NCBI GenBank assembly: GCA_038501625.1 | Contig: JAZAYU010000019.1 | Span: forward strand, 6,232,709 to 6,296,708 | DNA from: Corbicula japonica | Taxonomy: Eukaryota > Mollusca > Bivalvia > Venerida > Cyrenidae | Reading direction: 5' to 3' | Length of the DNA stretch: 64,000 nucleotides | Part shown: positions 14,129 to 26,000 of the stretch, piece after piece | Numbering within the stretch: position 1 is the stretch's first letter | How the letters are laid out: the number at the start of each line of letters is the position of its first letter | Position numbers and translations under genes: made by a program | The notes under the pieces: generated by a model | Seen by the model: only the letters and a program-made list of their open reading frames with translations | What the model was told of the DNA's origin: nothing | The model's database searches: none

Positions 14129-14655
14129 CAGTGGCAGATCCAGAGGGGTTCAGTGGGGCTGCTTTTATTTCCTTTCTGAGCAACAATATTCAATTTTCAT
14201 GGGGATTTTAGCCAGAAAGTTGGAAATTATCACATATCTTTCCATGATTGCCATGAAAGAATACCTCTCTGGAAATGTTGTATCCAACCCTGCGTATTCT
14301 GAGGTGTAACAAGAAATCAACAAGAAACTCCTAATAACCATAAGCAATATTTTATTGCTAATAAAAAAGCTTTTATAATGTAGCACTTAACATATTTATT
14401 TCTACAAATTACATTAGATATTATGTCTCTCAGAAATTAAAAATATCAAATTTTAAAAAATAACAGAAGAGCGTGTAAAATAAACAAAAAATCAAAGTTT
14501 ACATATGTAATAAGGTATATCTATCCAGTAATTGTTAGAGATTCTACATATTTTCATTGCTGAATGAACAGGAAAAGAAATTAAAGTTGACTGAGGTAGT
14601 TTCCTTATTTCACAATATTATGAATTTTATGGGCTAATCATTTGCATAGTGTACA
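14129..14655. other. AT-rich spacer, nothing recognised
   Basis: Unique, AT-rich sequence between the end of the array-associated ORF and the pogo-like element. Short ORFs on the minus strand here show no family features. Confidence 0.5.
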
Positions 14656-14657
14656 TA

Positions 14658-15619
14658 CAGTCGGACCTCGATTATTCGAACTTCGATAATTCGAACAACG
14701 TAGATATTTCGAACTTGTATCTCGGTCCCGGCAAAACACCTATATACCTTATATGCATTAACTCTTGATAATTCGAACACCCCATATTTCGAACTTCAAA
14801 CTCAGAAGTCCAGTCCGTCCATTTAATTTTCTATTAATTCAACTCTCAATATTTCGAACTCCATTGAAATTTATCCCTCAAAATTATGACACGTAAACGT
14901 TTTCACACTTCAAGTGGATAACAATAGGGGCGCCGTATGATTAGCACACGTTGTGAAACAGACACACATCAGGCAACGCGATACCTGTTACAAACAAATA
15001 ATATCAAGTTTTTAGATCTCATTAAAATCTGATCAGAAATATAATTAAAGAAAATTTTAAAATAATTAAGACTTGCAAACTAAATTTGCAAACATAAAAA
15101 ATGAGCGAATTTAATAGGAAACGACGCCAACGCCCTTTCTTCGGCGAGCGAATAGTGTTTGTGAAACGATGAGAATACTTTGAATGTCAGGATAATAGTA
15201 ACCGTGAACTAGGCATGTTGTGCAAGATGCACAATGTTCTGATGAAAAAAGACTTTGTAAGGCGAGCGGCCATTCAAACTAGTATGGCAAAGTTTGTAGA
15301 TTAAACATCTGCGACATGGAGATTCGTGATTTGTGCTATTGTTGACTTCGTACTTTATTTATGTCAAAATTTATTCGAGTTACGTTCATGTACATATATA
15401 TATTTGACCATGCATATAGTTTTTGAACATAAAAATAAATATCAAATATTTGTTGTGCCTTTTATTTCACATACAAAAGAAAATATAGATCAACAGACAT
15501 AAAAACATTAACGAACAATATCCAATTCTGCCGGCCGAGAGACCTTCGATAGTTCGAACTCTCGATTATTCGAACTTTTTTCCCGGTCCCGTCGAGTTCG
15601 AATTATCGAGGTTTGACTG
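14658..15619. mobile_element. Pogo/Tigger-like non-autonomous DNA transposon (TA target site)
   Basis: The left end is cagtcggacctcgattattc and the right end, read on the opposite strand, is cagtcaaacctcgataattc. The terminal inverted repeats are about 25 bp with few mismatches and are flanked by TA on both sides (14,656-14,657 and 15,620-15,621). The ends carry extra copies of TTCGAAC/TTCGATAATTCGAA. The interior holds only short broken ORFs, including a basic start (MSEFNRKRRQRPFFGERI) near 15,101 that stops quickly and could be a remnant of a transposase DNA-binding region. CAG...CTG ends with a TA duplication are typical of the Tc1/mariner-pogo group; the subfamily call is inferred. Confidence 0.75.
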
Positions 15620-15621
15620 TA

Positions 15622-16050
15622 TTTTTCATTTTGTTTAGTTAAGTAAATTTAAATGTCCAAAACTACCTAAGCCCTGTGAATCATATTTATATCAGTCACG
15701 GGTCAAAAACCAAGTTTGCAGATTGTGACATTTCTCAAAACCTTCCCCCTAAAATTCATTAAGATGTGAAATCAAGAATACCAGAACCACTTTTATTTAA
15801 AATATTTGTTCATTGCATTATCAGCGCTCAGGTCAATGCTTGATTAATGTTAATTTGACATTTCTTAAAAAAGAAAACCTTTAAAATTAAACATGTAGGA
15901 ATACAAGTTTATTTGTTCAAAATTATTAGTTAGAATTAGCTACCAGTGCAAACATACTAGTTATATACACAAGCTGTTTTGAAGCTACTAGTAACACCTC
16001 AATTCACTCTTGATAAAACACAGCACTCTAGGTCCATCAATTAAAACATG
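15622..16050. other. Unique AT-rich spacer
   Basis: No ORF, repeat or RNA gene that I can support. Confidence 0.4.
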
Positions 16051-16051
16051 T

Positions 16052-16294
16052 TTAACCCTTTCCTCCATATATATATGCCTTTTTATGCGTGTGTTACCAG
16101 TTTACATCCAGATCAGCCGGCACATCCGTGCCATCTGATCAGGATCTGCACTGGTCGCATTTTGGTCAGAAATAACCCAACGCATCAAAAAGCGAACAGT
16201 TTAGATCCTGATCAGACAGCACAGATGTGCGGCTGATCTGGATCTAAACTGTTCACCCAAGCAATAAAGGTGCGACTATGAAGGAAAGGGTTAA
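16052..16294. mobile_element. TTAA-flanked palindromic MITE ('DPDQ' family)
   Basis: Starts TTAACCCTTTCCTCC and ends GGAAAGGGTTAA. Inside are two palindromic blocks built from gatccagatcagccggcaca and gatcaggatctgcactggtc, and their inverses. This family makes up most repeats between 16 and 62.6 kb. Its conserved copies create spurious ORFs with the string DPDQ(P/T)A; these are not genes. Confidence 0.85.
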
Positions 16295-16390
16295 GTTAAC
16301 AGTGTTAAATTTGCTTTATAATAATCAATGTTCCTGCACAAAACACAGTACCCATAGTGCCACCGTGTTATGATGAACAGAGGCCTAAAC

Positions 16391-16620
16391 ATTTTACTCT
16401 TTATATATGCATTTTATCACATGAGCGACCAGTGTATATCCAGATCTGCCAGCACATATGTGCCATCTGATCAGGATCTGTACTGTTTTTTTTTAACCTA
16501 AATAACCGAAGGAATCAAAAAGCAAACAGTGCAGATCAGATGGCATAGATGTGCCGGCTGTTCTGGATTTACACTGTTCACCCACACCGTAAAGGCATAT
16601 ATATGGAGAAAACGGTTAAT
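16391..16620. mobile_element. Diverged copy of the TTAA palindromic MITE
   Basis: Retains the gatccagat...gatcaggatctg core palindromes and a degenerate right end (ggagaaaacggttaa). The left end has decayed to ttttactctttatatat. Confidence 0.7.
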
Positions 16621-17127
16621 TGAACTTTTATCTGCACATTAACTTTTCAAAATGTGATTACATCTGCTGAAAAAACATTGATTAGAGAACTAATTACTAA
16701 GCATAAATTCTATTTTTAATAGTAACTGTAAAGATTGGATTTAATTAACTGCTGAGCAATCTAAAAATAGATTCGATTGAGCATACTTGTAAAAAAAGTA
16801 AAGATTTAACTGTAATAACAAGATTGCATGATTCTTTGATCACAACTGAGAAATGTTAACATTATATTGCCAATCAAAGCACGCTCAAAACGTATGTAGA
16901 ATTGCACTAAAATACATATTAAAGTAATGTGGATGAAAATTGCGCAACACAAAATTTATTATAACTACATCCAAAAATAAAGTTATGTGCAATTTTTCTC
17001 TCAACACATGGGCAACAAGAAAGCTAAACCTACACAACCGTTTACAGTAACAGTAAATCAGAAAATAACTAAATCCTTGCAAGTATACTGAATGTGTCAT
17101 GGAAAAAGAGACCTTTGCCCAATAGCA

Positions 17128-17363
17128 TTAAACTAAATCTGGAAACCAGACTCAAATCTCAGCCATCTGATTTTGGCTGAAACGGCGACTGGTTGCCATT
17201 TCAGCCAATCAGATATGAGACTGGGCTGAAGGTTATAAAACTGAGTTCGGAAACCAGTCTCAAATCTCAAGCATCTGATTGGCTGAAATGGCGACTGGTC
17301 GCCATTTCAGCCAATCAGATGCTTGAGATTTGAGACTGGTTTCCATGCTCAGTTTTATAACCT
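17128..17363. mobile_element. CCAAT-hairpin palindromic MITE, partial copy plus full copy
   Basis: A full copy at about 17,230-17,363 has ends aggttataaaactgag / ctcagttttataacct and arms carrying caaatctcaagcatctgatt then ggctgaaatggcgactggtc, so the transcript would fold into one long hairpin. A more diverged partial copy lies directly before it (17,128-17,229). Each arm contains CCAATCAGAT. Related copies lie near 22.1-22.5, 30.9, 39.0, 44.1, 48.0, 53.5, 55.8 and 58.4 kb. Confidence 0.85.
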
Positions 17364-17401
17364 CGGGCACTGGTCTGCAATCTTAGTTTTATGATAATAT
17401 A

Positions 17402-17582
17402 ACTCCTTACTCCACAGATCTGGCTTATATCCCATGTGCAACCAGTTTAGATCCAGATCTGCCAGCACATTCATGCAGTCAAATCAAGATCTACACCAGT
17501 CACCAGGTAAGATTCATTTGGTTATTTCGGACCAAGAGGCAAACGTGGAGATGTAAGCTGTACCCATGAAGTAAAGGGTAAA
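17402..17582. mobile_element. Diverged TTAA palindromic MITE
   Basis: Degenerate ends (cttactcca / gaagtaaagggtaaa) and one gatccagatctgccagcaca block show it is an old copy of the TTAA family. Confidence 0.6.
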
Positions 17583-17739
17583 GTCAGTTGCCTATTTTAA
17601 CACACATATCATTAACACATTGCAAATCTTAATGACCAAGATTGTAACATCTGTTACACAACCTTAACAGTAAAGCAATTAACACAGTTACAGTTCTAGA
17701 ATTATGGACACAGGCTGAACAGTTTCTTGAGCAGAACTA

Positions 17740-18090
17740 CGAAGCTTCCTCACCAGTGCATATGCAGTGTACAGTATCTAGAGTATAAAGTTTGCAGTGT
17801 CCAGTAAGTCACTTTAACACTTTTCTGACCAGTGCATACAGTGTACAGTTTCCTGACCGGTGCATACAGTGTACAGTTTCCTGACCAGTGCATACAGTGT
17901 ACAGTCTCATGAATAGTGCATACAGTGTACAGTTTCCTGAACAGTGAGTACAGTTTACTGAACAGTGCATACAGTGTACAGTTTACTGAACAGTGAAAAC
18001 TGTGTACAGTCTCCTGAACACTGAGTACAGTCTCCTGACCAGTGTACAATTTAGTGACCAGTGTGTACAGGAAACAGTTTCCCAACCAGT
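17740..18090. repeat. 28-bp tandem array
   Basis: About a dozen imperfect units of the type cagtgcatacagtgtacagt plus ttcctgac. Small ORFs on either strand here are products of the repeat. It lies in the gap 3' of the hillarin/KY-like gene. Confidence 0.85.
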
Positions 18091-18669
18091 ATATAAACTT
18101 TTCCGACACATTATATTGTGCAGTTTGTGCTTAAGCTGTAAATATCAGCAAGAACTGTTAACAGCCTGTGAACTGCAGTGTAACTTGTGAACAGTGTGGC
18201 ACAGATCTAAATAGCGATATAGAAGACAATTACAACAAAACATTTATAAGCACAACAGAAGGTTATAAAACTACGCTACCAGAACTGTATACAAAATTAA
18301 CAGTTGATATAACACTGTGTTTTACATCCACACAAAACACATGCAGCAACAGTTTTACTTTTGTTCAAGATGTTTTTTCAGAAAGTAATTCTTTCGCAAC
18401 AAAATAGAAAATATATCTATAAAAGCTAAATATAACACTTAACAATTATAGTATCACTTAAGGTTTTAAGGCTTTAACAACAAAAATAGCTAAAAACCAG
18501 GCGATACTCAGGGTCAATGGCACTTCATCTTTCTTATCACGAACTTTGTACAATGATGTCAAACGAAACATAAATGAAATAAATAACATTCAATGACGCC
18601 ACATCATGGAAAACCACATTGTGAAAAACCCTGTATGAAAACGGTCAGAAGATCACTGAAATTTGTTAA
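18091..18669. other. AT-rich spacer
   Basis: Contains a 79-codon plus-strand ORF (18,168-18,407) without recognisable features. I see no supportable gene. Confidence 0.4.
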
Positions 18670-18907
18670 CATTTTACTCTGTATAAATGGGTTTTATTGT
18701 GTGTGACCAGTGCAGATCCCAATCAGCTGGAACATCCTTGCTTTCTAATCTGGATCTACACAGGTCAATTTTTTGGTAAGAAATAACCTAATAATTAAAA
18801 GTAAACAGTGTCCTAAACCTGATCTGATGGCATGGATGCCCTGGATGATCTGGATCTACACTGTTTGCACATAGGTTTACATCCATATGCCATGTACTAA
18901 ATGGTTA
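18670..18907. mobile_element. Diverged TTAA palindromic MITE
   Basis: Core gatcccaatcagctggaaca and gatctggatctacactgttt blocks with weak ends (ttttactctgtataaatg / actaaatggttaaat). Confidence 0.6.
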
Positions 18908-19015
18908 AATGTAATCAGGTGTTCTACCTCTCATAATCTTTATTGCCCACTCCCTAACACATTTTCAAAATGAAGACACTACTGAAATAGTGCTGCATCA
19001 TTGCATTTAGCACCA

Positions 19016-19021
19016 TTTATT
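19016..19021 (-). promoter_or_regulatory. Candidate polyadenylation signal AATAAA
   Basis: The plus strand reads tttatt, giving AATAAA on the minus strand about 105 nt past the stop codon at 19,124. It is the first canonical hexamer downstream of the gene. Confidence 0.5.
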
Positions 19022-19123
19022 CCTAAAAGCAAAGAAAGCTTTCATCTCCGCAAACAATACAGAAAAATTGCAAATTGTTTTAAATGTCATATTTAAAATA
19101 TCCTATAATGTAAGCTACAATGC

Positions 19124-20093
19124 TTAGATACGATACTCCATCAGCGTGGCGTAACTTGTGGGATCGCCGCCATAATTAGCATTCAAGGTTACTCTTGCAT
19201 CTGTGCCATAGAGACCTGCTAACCGTACGCGACCTTCCCACATGCCCGACTGAGGTGACTGGAGGTGGGTCCAGTCATCGCCTGCCACCACAGCGACCGC
19301 TGCTGCCTTGGGAACTATAACCCTGAACAGAACCTCATCTCCACTCTTGGGATGTATAATCAATGGGGCTTCCATGTAGCAGCCCTCCTTCCACTGGGCG
19401 TACTGTTTTGGGAATGGATACGGTTGCTGGGTGATCTTCTTGCAGTTAATAAGGTAGTTGTACACACCTGGCAGCTGCTGGCTTGTATCACTGGTAGGTA
19501 TCGAATACAGCTGGAGTTTGTAAAACCCAACAGAAGGTAACGTGACAACGAAACTAACCACAGAACCCTGGGTCTGAGTGAAGACATATTCTGGGAAATC
19601 CTTATCCGTCTCGGCATCGATCAGGTTGGCCGTTACGCGCATCTCCTGTGCAGTTGCAAACTGAATTTCAACACTGTTCTTCTCCAAGTGGATGACTGGG
19701 TCATGATGACTTAAGGTGTTAAGGCCAAATTCGTTAAATTTAGGTTGTGCCCCGAGGTAACCTCCTGGGAGTTTAGGAAGCGGTACCGCCTTCACGTCCT
19801 CGTTACATTCTATCAGATACTGAGCTACATGGAATAAGGTAGTGCCCTCTGTCGATGGATCGTTGGCATATATCTCTAAGCCGTACTCTCCACGGCCAGG
19901 TGCTGTTATATTGAAGTATGCTGTGTTACCCACAATTCTGTTCATGCAGTAGCCCTCTAACTCTGAGTCGCTACTCCTGTTGTTCTTCAGTTTGGCCATA
20001 AATTGCATCGTTTTAGGTATTCTGAATTGCAGCTCGGCTTTTCCATCCCTTGTTAGAACAGTAGCGGTCTGCTGGTAGGTTGCCAGACCATAC
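19124..20093 (-). CDS. Exon 11, last coding exon (residues 523-845)
   Basis: 970 nt from acceptor tttgcag|GTATGG to stop TAA at 19,124-19,126. Encodes two to three beta-sandwich repeats, including APGRGEYGLEIYANDPSTEG and PSVGFYKLQLYSIP, ending ATLMEYRI. The final ~180 residues have no visible counterpart in the upstream module. Confidence 0.93.
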
Positions 20094-23000
20094 CTGCAAA
20101 AGAACAATGCATAAATTTCGCATAAGTTAATTTAAAAAAAGCACACTATCAAGACTATGCAAAGAAGATAAAATGCCTCCCAGAAGAGCTGCAAACTCTT
20201 CAAGGTTTATAAATTTGCGACAAGTGTACTCAGATCAGTCCGCTTATCTAAATCAGAGTCTTTACTAATTGCTATTCAACATTTTGTCAACTCAAATCCG
20301 TAAACAGTCATGAAAAATAAATATACCAGTTCTGGAGTTCATAACATTTACCCGTTCCACCATATATACCCCTTTATGGCATGGGCGAACAGTGTTGATC
20401 CATTCTGTGCTGTCTGATCAGGATCTGCACTGTTCTCTTTTTTTGTTGCTTATTTCTAACCAGAGAGCAGAGATGTGCCTGGTATTAACTTTGGACATCC
20501 ATGTGATAAAAAAAGCATTTATTATATACCCATGAATTATTTTAGCATAGTGCAGAGTTAATCCGCAAGATTAATACAACTTGTCAAATTAGTAATTCCG
20601 TATTGGACAGTCATTTTCCAATTATTTATTTTGCAGCTCCCGATGTTCTAAGTGACATCATAACTATGTTGTTGTAATTTTCCAGCACATACTGAACTCC
20701 AAAATAGGAAATTTCCATCACTGTTTTACGACCATTATGATTTTTTTACGCCATTCTTAAATTTTCTACGCCATTCATATTTACTATTGCGTCATTATTT
20801 TTATTTCTACTATTAAATAAACCATGTTGTTGACTAAAATTTTGTTGTTTAGTTAATTTTTGTTTGTTTTAAGCGAGCAGGATATATAATAAAAGGAGCA
20901 TTATGACAGAATGCAGTCTGTTGGTTCGTATTATTTCTCGTTGCGTATGTAAACCACATCACGCTCTACCTTCAGTCTCTAACGATTGCATACTGTTATA
21001 ATATTCCATATATAATTTATATTTGAGTACATGGTTAACTTTTATGCCCAAGAATGCAAGAGCACCCAGAGTGTATAAATACCTGAAGAATGCAGCTCCT
21101 GGACCCCAGTTGAGATAGGCACAAGGTGGGAAGGGTTCTGGCTGCGGGGCATTCACCTCTTCCTGTACGATCTTGAACTCACAAACCTAAAATCAGAAAT
21201 AGATCACATTGTCTGATTCTTATTCTCCATGGATATAGCATCCCACATAGATCCAGATCATCTTGTACATCCATGTAGTAGGATCAGGATCTTCACTGCT
21301 TTTAGATTATTTCTATGCTTTATATTTTGCAAAGGTTCAAATTTCATGTATTTTTGCCCTTAGGTAAAACACTGAAATATACTGGAACAGCTGAACACTT
21401 GTGTCACCCTTGGGTGATTTGTCAGAAAAAAAAAGAAAAGAACAATGAAGTTTTAAAAACAAGTACACATGTATTAAGAAATGGCAAAGTAATAGCCAAT
21501 GTTAATTTTTTCGTAAAAATTTCTAAGTACAAAAACTGGGCATATTTCCCTCAAATATGACCTCTATTAATAGATTTTATTTTATCACAAATCTGTTGTC
21601 ACAAGTAATATCATTTAAAAATCTGATGAAGAAATCTTCGGAAGTTGGCAGTTATAGCCAATGTTAGTTATTTGTCAGAGGGATTTATTGTCTTTCCTTC
21701 AGTGAGGGATGAATGGACCGACAAACAAAGTGATCCCTATGTATCAAAAACAGGAATGCAATACCCATCAAGAGATTCAAAAAGTCAAATGTTAACCTTC
21801 AGGCTACATCATCAACAATTGCCTAGGCTTCTGCATATGTTGATAAACATAAATATTTGTAATACCTGTGTATTTATAAATGCTGTATTTTTACACACCT
21901 GTGCATAGACATTATCCTTGTTTTCTGGAGTGTCCTCCTTAGCGTAGATGTACAATATGTATGATCCTTTCTCAGGAAGGCGGAGTCTAAATGAGGCCAC
22001 ACCTCCCACGCTCTCCTGCATACCATATCTGTTCAGTTTGACACCTCTGTATTCTTCCTCTCCATTTTCTTTCTACAAGAAAAAAGATTTTAAAGGTTAT
22101 AAAAGTAATCCTTGAACCAGTCTCTGATCTCAAGATTCTAGTAAGCTCTGAGAGAATGCTCAGTTTCAACCAATCAGATTGCTTAGATCCAAGGCCAGCT
22201 ACAAGAAACCAGAATCCAAAGGTTGTAAAACAAAGCTTTAAACCAGTCAGTTCTGAGTATGCTCAATTTCAACCAATCAGATTGCTTACATCCAAGACCT
22301 GCTACAAGAAATAAGACACCTAAGGTTGTAAAACTAAGCTTTAAACCAGTCTTAGATCTTAAGATTCTCATTGGTCAGTTCTGAGAGTATGCTCAGTTTC
22401 AACCAATCAGATTGCTTTGATCCAAGACTGGTTTCCATTCTCCAGCTAGAAGAAACCTGATTCCAAAGGTTATAAGACCGCGCTTAATTACCTTAATTAG
22501 ACACGCCAAATAACTTCATGACAATGATAATGTTGTTATACACTGCTAACACAAAGAAAGGAATTTGTTTTTAACAATGTTGGAAACCGAGTAAATACAT
22601 GAAAATCCTAACATCTTTGAAATGATTTCTACCCGCGACAACACCAAAAGTTACAACCTTACTGCATTGCATGCCTGGTAGTAAGTAGTAATTTTAAAAA
22701 TAATTTCTCGATCGCTCTGGGCCTCAGTGGCTAAGAAGTTCACCATTTACTCCATAATTTTATTACATGTGAAAATTGTAGAGGCAGTTTAGCCAGGACA
22801 TCTGTGCCTTTTGATCAGGATCTACTCTACACTGTTTGCTTCTTGGTTAGAAATATAAACTAATGAATTTAAAAGATAACAGTGATCAGATGTGCTAGCT
22901 GATCTGGATCTACACTTTGCCCATGGATAACATTCTAATTCCATGGAGCAAAGGGTAAAAATAGTGTCATTTGCAATCTCCTTTGCAGAGTTGTTGTTCC

Positions 23001-26000
23001 TTACACTCACTTTACATCTCTGGGAAAGGCTCAATGTCAATATTTTTGACAAAACTCGACAGCCTTATTTTATACAGTCATATTCATGAATTTGAAAGCT
23101 TATGGTAAAACAGATGACAGAAATCTTCACTATCTTTCATTCAAACCAAAGAAAACCAAGCAATTTTAAATGTAATTGGGGAACTATTTTTTCGAGTTAA
23201 AGTAAAAGTAGTTGAAAGTAGTCCCAGCCTGTAACAGAGGTGAATGTAATGAGCTGAAAGTGTCATTTGAGGCTCTTCAATGCTGGAGATGCATTTCTCA
23301 CCATGGCATTTACAAGTACTAACCTGAATGGTAAAATTGAATGCTACAACAAGCCTGTGGGCGGGGTATCTGAGACGTATGCTTATCTCACCACGTCCAT
23401 ACACGACGGCCGTCCTGTGACTGACAAACTCGAGACCATACTTGAAGAACTGTGGCTTCATGTGAGGCATGTTCTCAAACTCCTCCAGCGTTACCTAAGT
23501 AATAATAAACATAGATGCAGTCTCCAGCGTTACCCTGCCAACAGTGAGCAGTGCATAGTATTACCTAGGCAAATATAAAGTTTTGGTTGTATTGTTTATA
23601 TGATAAAACTGATGAATTAGTCATACGAGTTGAATTATTATATAACTAAATGTGAATGTAAAATTATCTAAACAGGAAAACATATAACTACCAAAGTGGC
23701 TGAGATCAATTTTTGAGAAGTATATATGGGCCGTTCAGACATAAGTACATGTGGACAAGAAACCTGGCTTTTGGCTATCACCAATTCAACTTTCTTTTAT
23801 CTTTTATCCTCTTGAATAGAAAAGATTTTTCTTAAGCAAAAAATTATACACCTGCCTGAGAGCAAAGAACAGTAGTTATGTATGGAAAGCAAGGGAAGTA
23901 ATCATATCAAATTAGTATAAAAATGCTTAGACATTAGGACTTGTGCCAGTCTAACACACAAGGGGCAAACCCCCACCATACCTGTGAACCCTCCTGACTT
24001 AGGCGGGAGACTCCCGATTTTTAAGTCCAATCTCCTGCCTCCCGCATATTATGCTATTTCTCCCGACTTTTGACATTTCCATGTAACATTTACGAAATCT
24101 CCCCATTAAAACACATTTACGATCATGCTTTTATCACGTGAGTACAAATTAGACTGGTTTACGATATTTTGGCGCCTTTTTGAATGACAGGAAGTCGTAA
24201 ATGGATTACCAGTCAATGAAATGTCATGCATGGCCTTGAACTTCAGACAGGTTGATGTTTTGATAACAATTACTGATTTTCTCACCTTACATGTGCACAA
24301 ATGAAATTACCAAGTTGGTCATTAGCATTAGGGTACTGGTGGACATCAAAGACACCACATGCACTTTAGTTTGATGCTCATGATAAATTTCAAAGTGCTA
24401 CTAAGAAAGTGTGTGTACTTTACAAATAAACTGTTAAAGCTATTGAAGATGTTTAACAGTAATGGTCACTAACGAATACACTGTTTGATATGACAAATAA
24501 AAGGGGTGGAGCTAGAGGGGGTTCAGTGGGTTGAATGACCCCACTTCTTGGGCCAGAATGTATGAAATCATCATATGACTGACACAAACAACCCCTTTCC
24601 TGGAAATCTTCCGTCTAATCCTGAGTAAAATAGTAATTGTTTAACTTTTTTGCTTTCCATTCTTTATGACAAATAAATTATTTATTTATTAAAAAAATAT
24701 TTTATTTATGTTTAGTAGTGTTTGTAAACTAGAGGTCTCAGAATAAAAGTATATCTGACAAGAAAAACAAGAGTAAATTTGATATATTCTCACTATCCGG
24801 AGCTAAAAATGTTCCACAGTTTACCATAAAACGCTTCGTAAAATCTCCCACTTTTTTACCCTGATCTCCCACTTTTTTGGAGTCAATCTCCCACCTGAGC
24901 ACGAATAAAGGTTCACAGGTATGCCCCACCAAGTATTTGTATTTATACTTCAGCTTTGTCGTCAACGATGAAGTCTTATTCATCTCACGAATCATCAATT
25001 TCTGACAGTACACAGTGTGAGATATTACTTTAAGAGGTGTGGCTACAGTAAACCTGTTCACAATTTATTGGGCACTTCAGAATGTTTCGACATGTGACAT
25101 TGACAAGCATGCACGTTTTACCATGAGTTGCTGCGAAAAAGCATGCCATCAATCACTTTGTTGTCAACACAGCTGTTCCAACCCACAGCCATTCTAAAAA
25201 CAATTAGATTGTTTAAAGCAATGGCTTCACACACTTAAACAAACCTAAATGTTTTCCATACCCAAATGAAAACCAACAAATATTGATTCAATCTTTAACA
25301 CTGTAGTAGCATACCTGTCTCTCAAGGAGCTGCCACTTTGGATCATCCGGGAAATGAGTGAAGATAAGTTGTGCTGGTTCCGTCAAGAAGAAGTATTCGT
25401 CCAGCTGGTAGTGGAACTCTTCCGTTGTGGCCTGCTTGCCGATGATTCTACGGGCCGCCCAGTGGGCGTCAATCAGGCACCACGTGCCATAAATGTAGAC
25501 GGCGTTCCATGAGTGTTGGTTTGAGCCCGGCTGGAATTTCTGTCCCGGGCGGTAATCGGCACCCTTAGCATAACCGCTGATGATCTTAGAGTGGAGACCA
25601 GCATAACTGTAAAGATACACGATAACTGGTCACATACATAGAAAGTACATGGAACTCGAAAGACTTGCAGTAAAACCCCTCACTTCGGACACTCGATATT
25701 ATGGGAACCCAGTTAATACGGCGATTTTTTGAAGAACAAACATTTTCTCTTCTTTTTTATTTATACCCCCAATTAAGCTCGATCCCCTATTAAGGACACT
25801 TTCCCTCAGTCCCTTAGATGTCTGTTATAGAGGGGTTTCACTGTATTATGAAAATACAATTCAACCCTTTACTTCATAGATACACTTTTATTGTGTGGGC
25901 TAACATTGTAGACCCAGAATCAGAAGGCACATTCATGCCATCTGATCGGAATCTACACATTTTACTTTTAGATCAGTTCGGTTATTTTCTGACTAAGAAG

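Noticed and set aside
15101..15304. Basic short ORF inside the pogo-like element as an active transposase
   Set aside because: It is interrupted by stops within about 25 residues and has no recognisable catalytic domain; the element is non-autonomous.
17750..18407. Small ORFs on both strands over the 28-bp array and the following spacer
   Set aside because: The first are repeat-derived; the 79-codon ORF at 18,168 shows no family feature and sits in AT-rich spacer.
19265..19617. ORFs overlapping the last hillarin/KY exon in other frames
   Set aside because: They are shadows of the 970-nt coding exon, which has clear splice boundaries, phase and family motifs.
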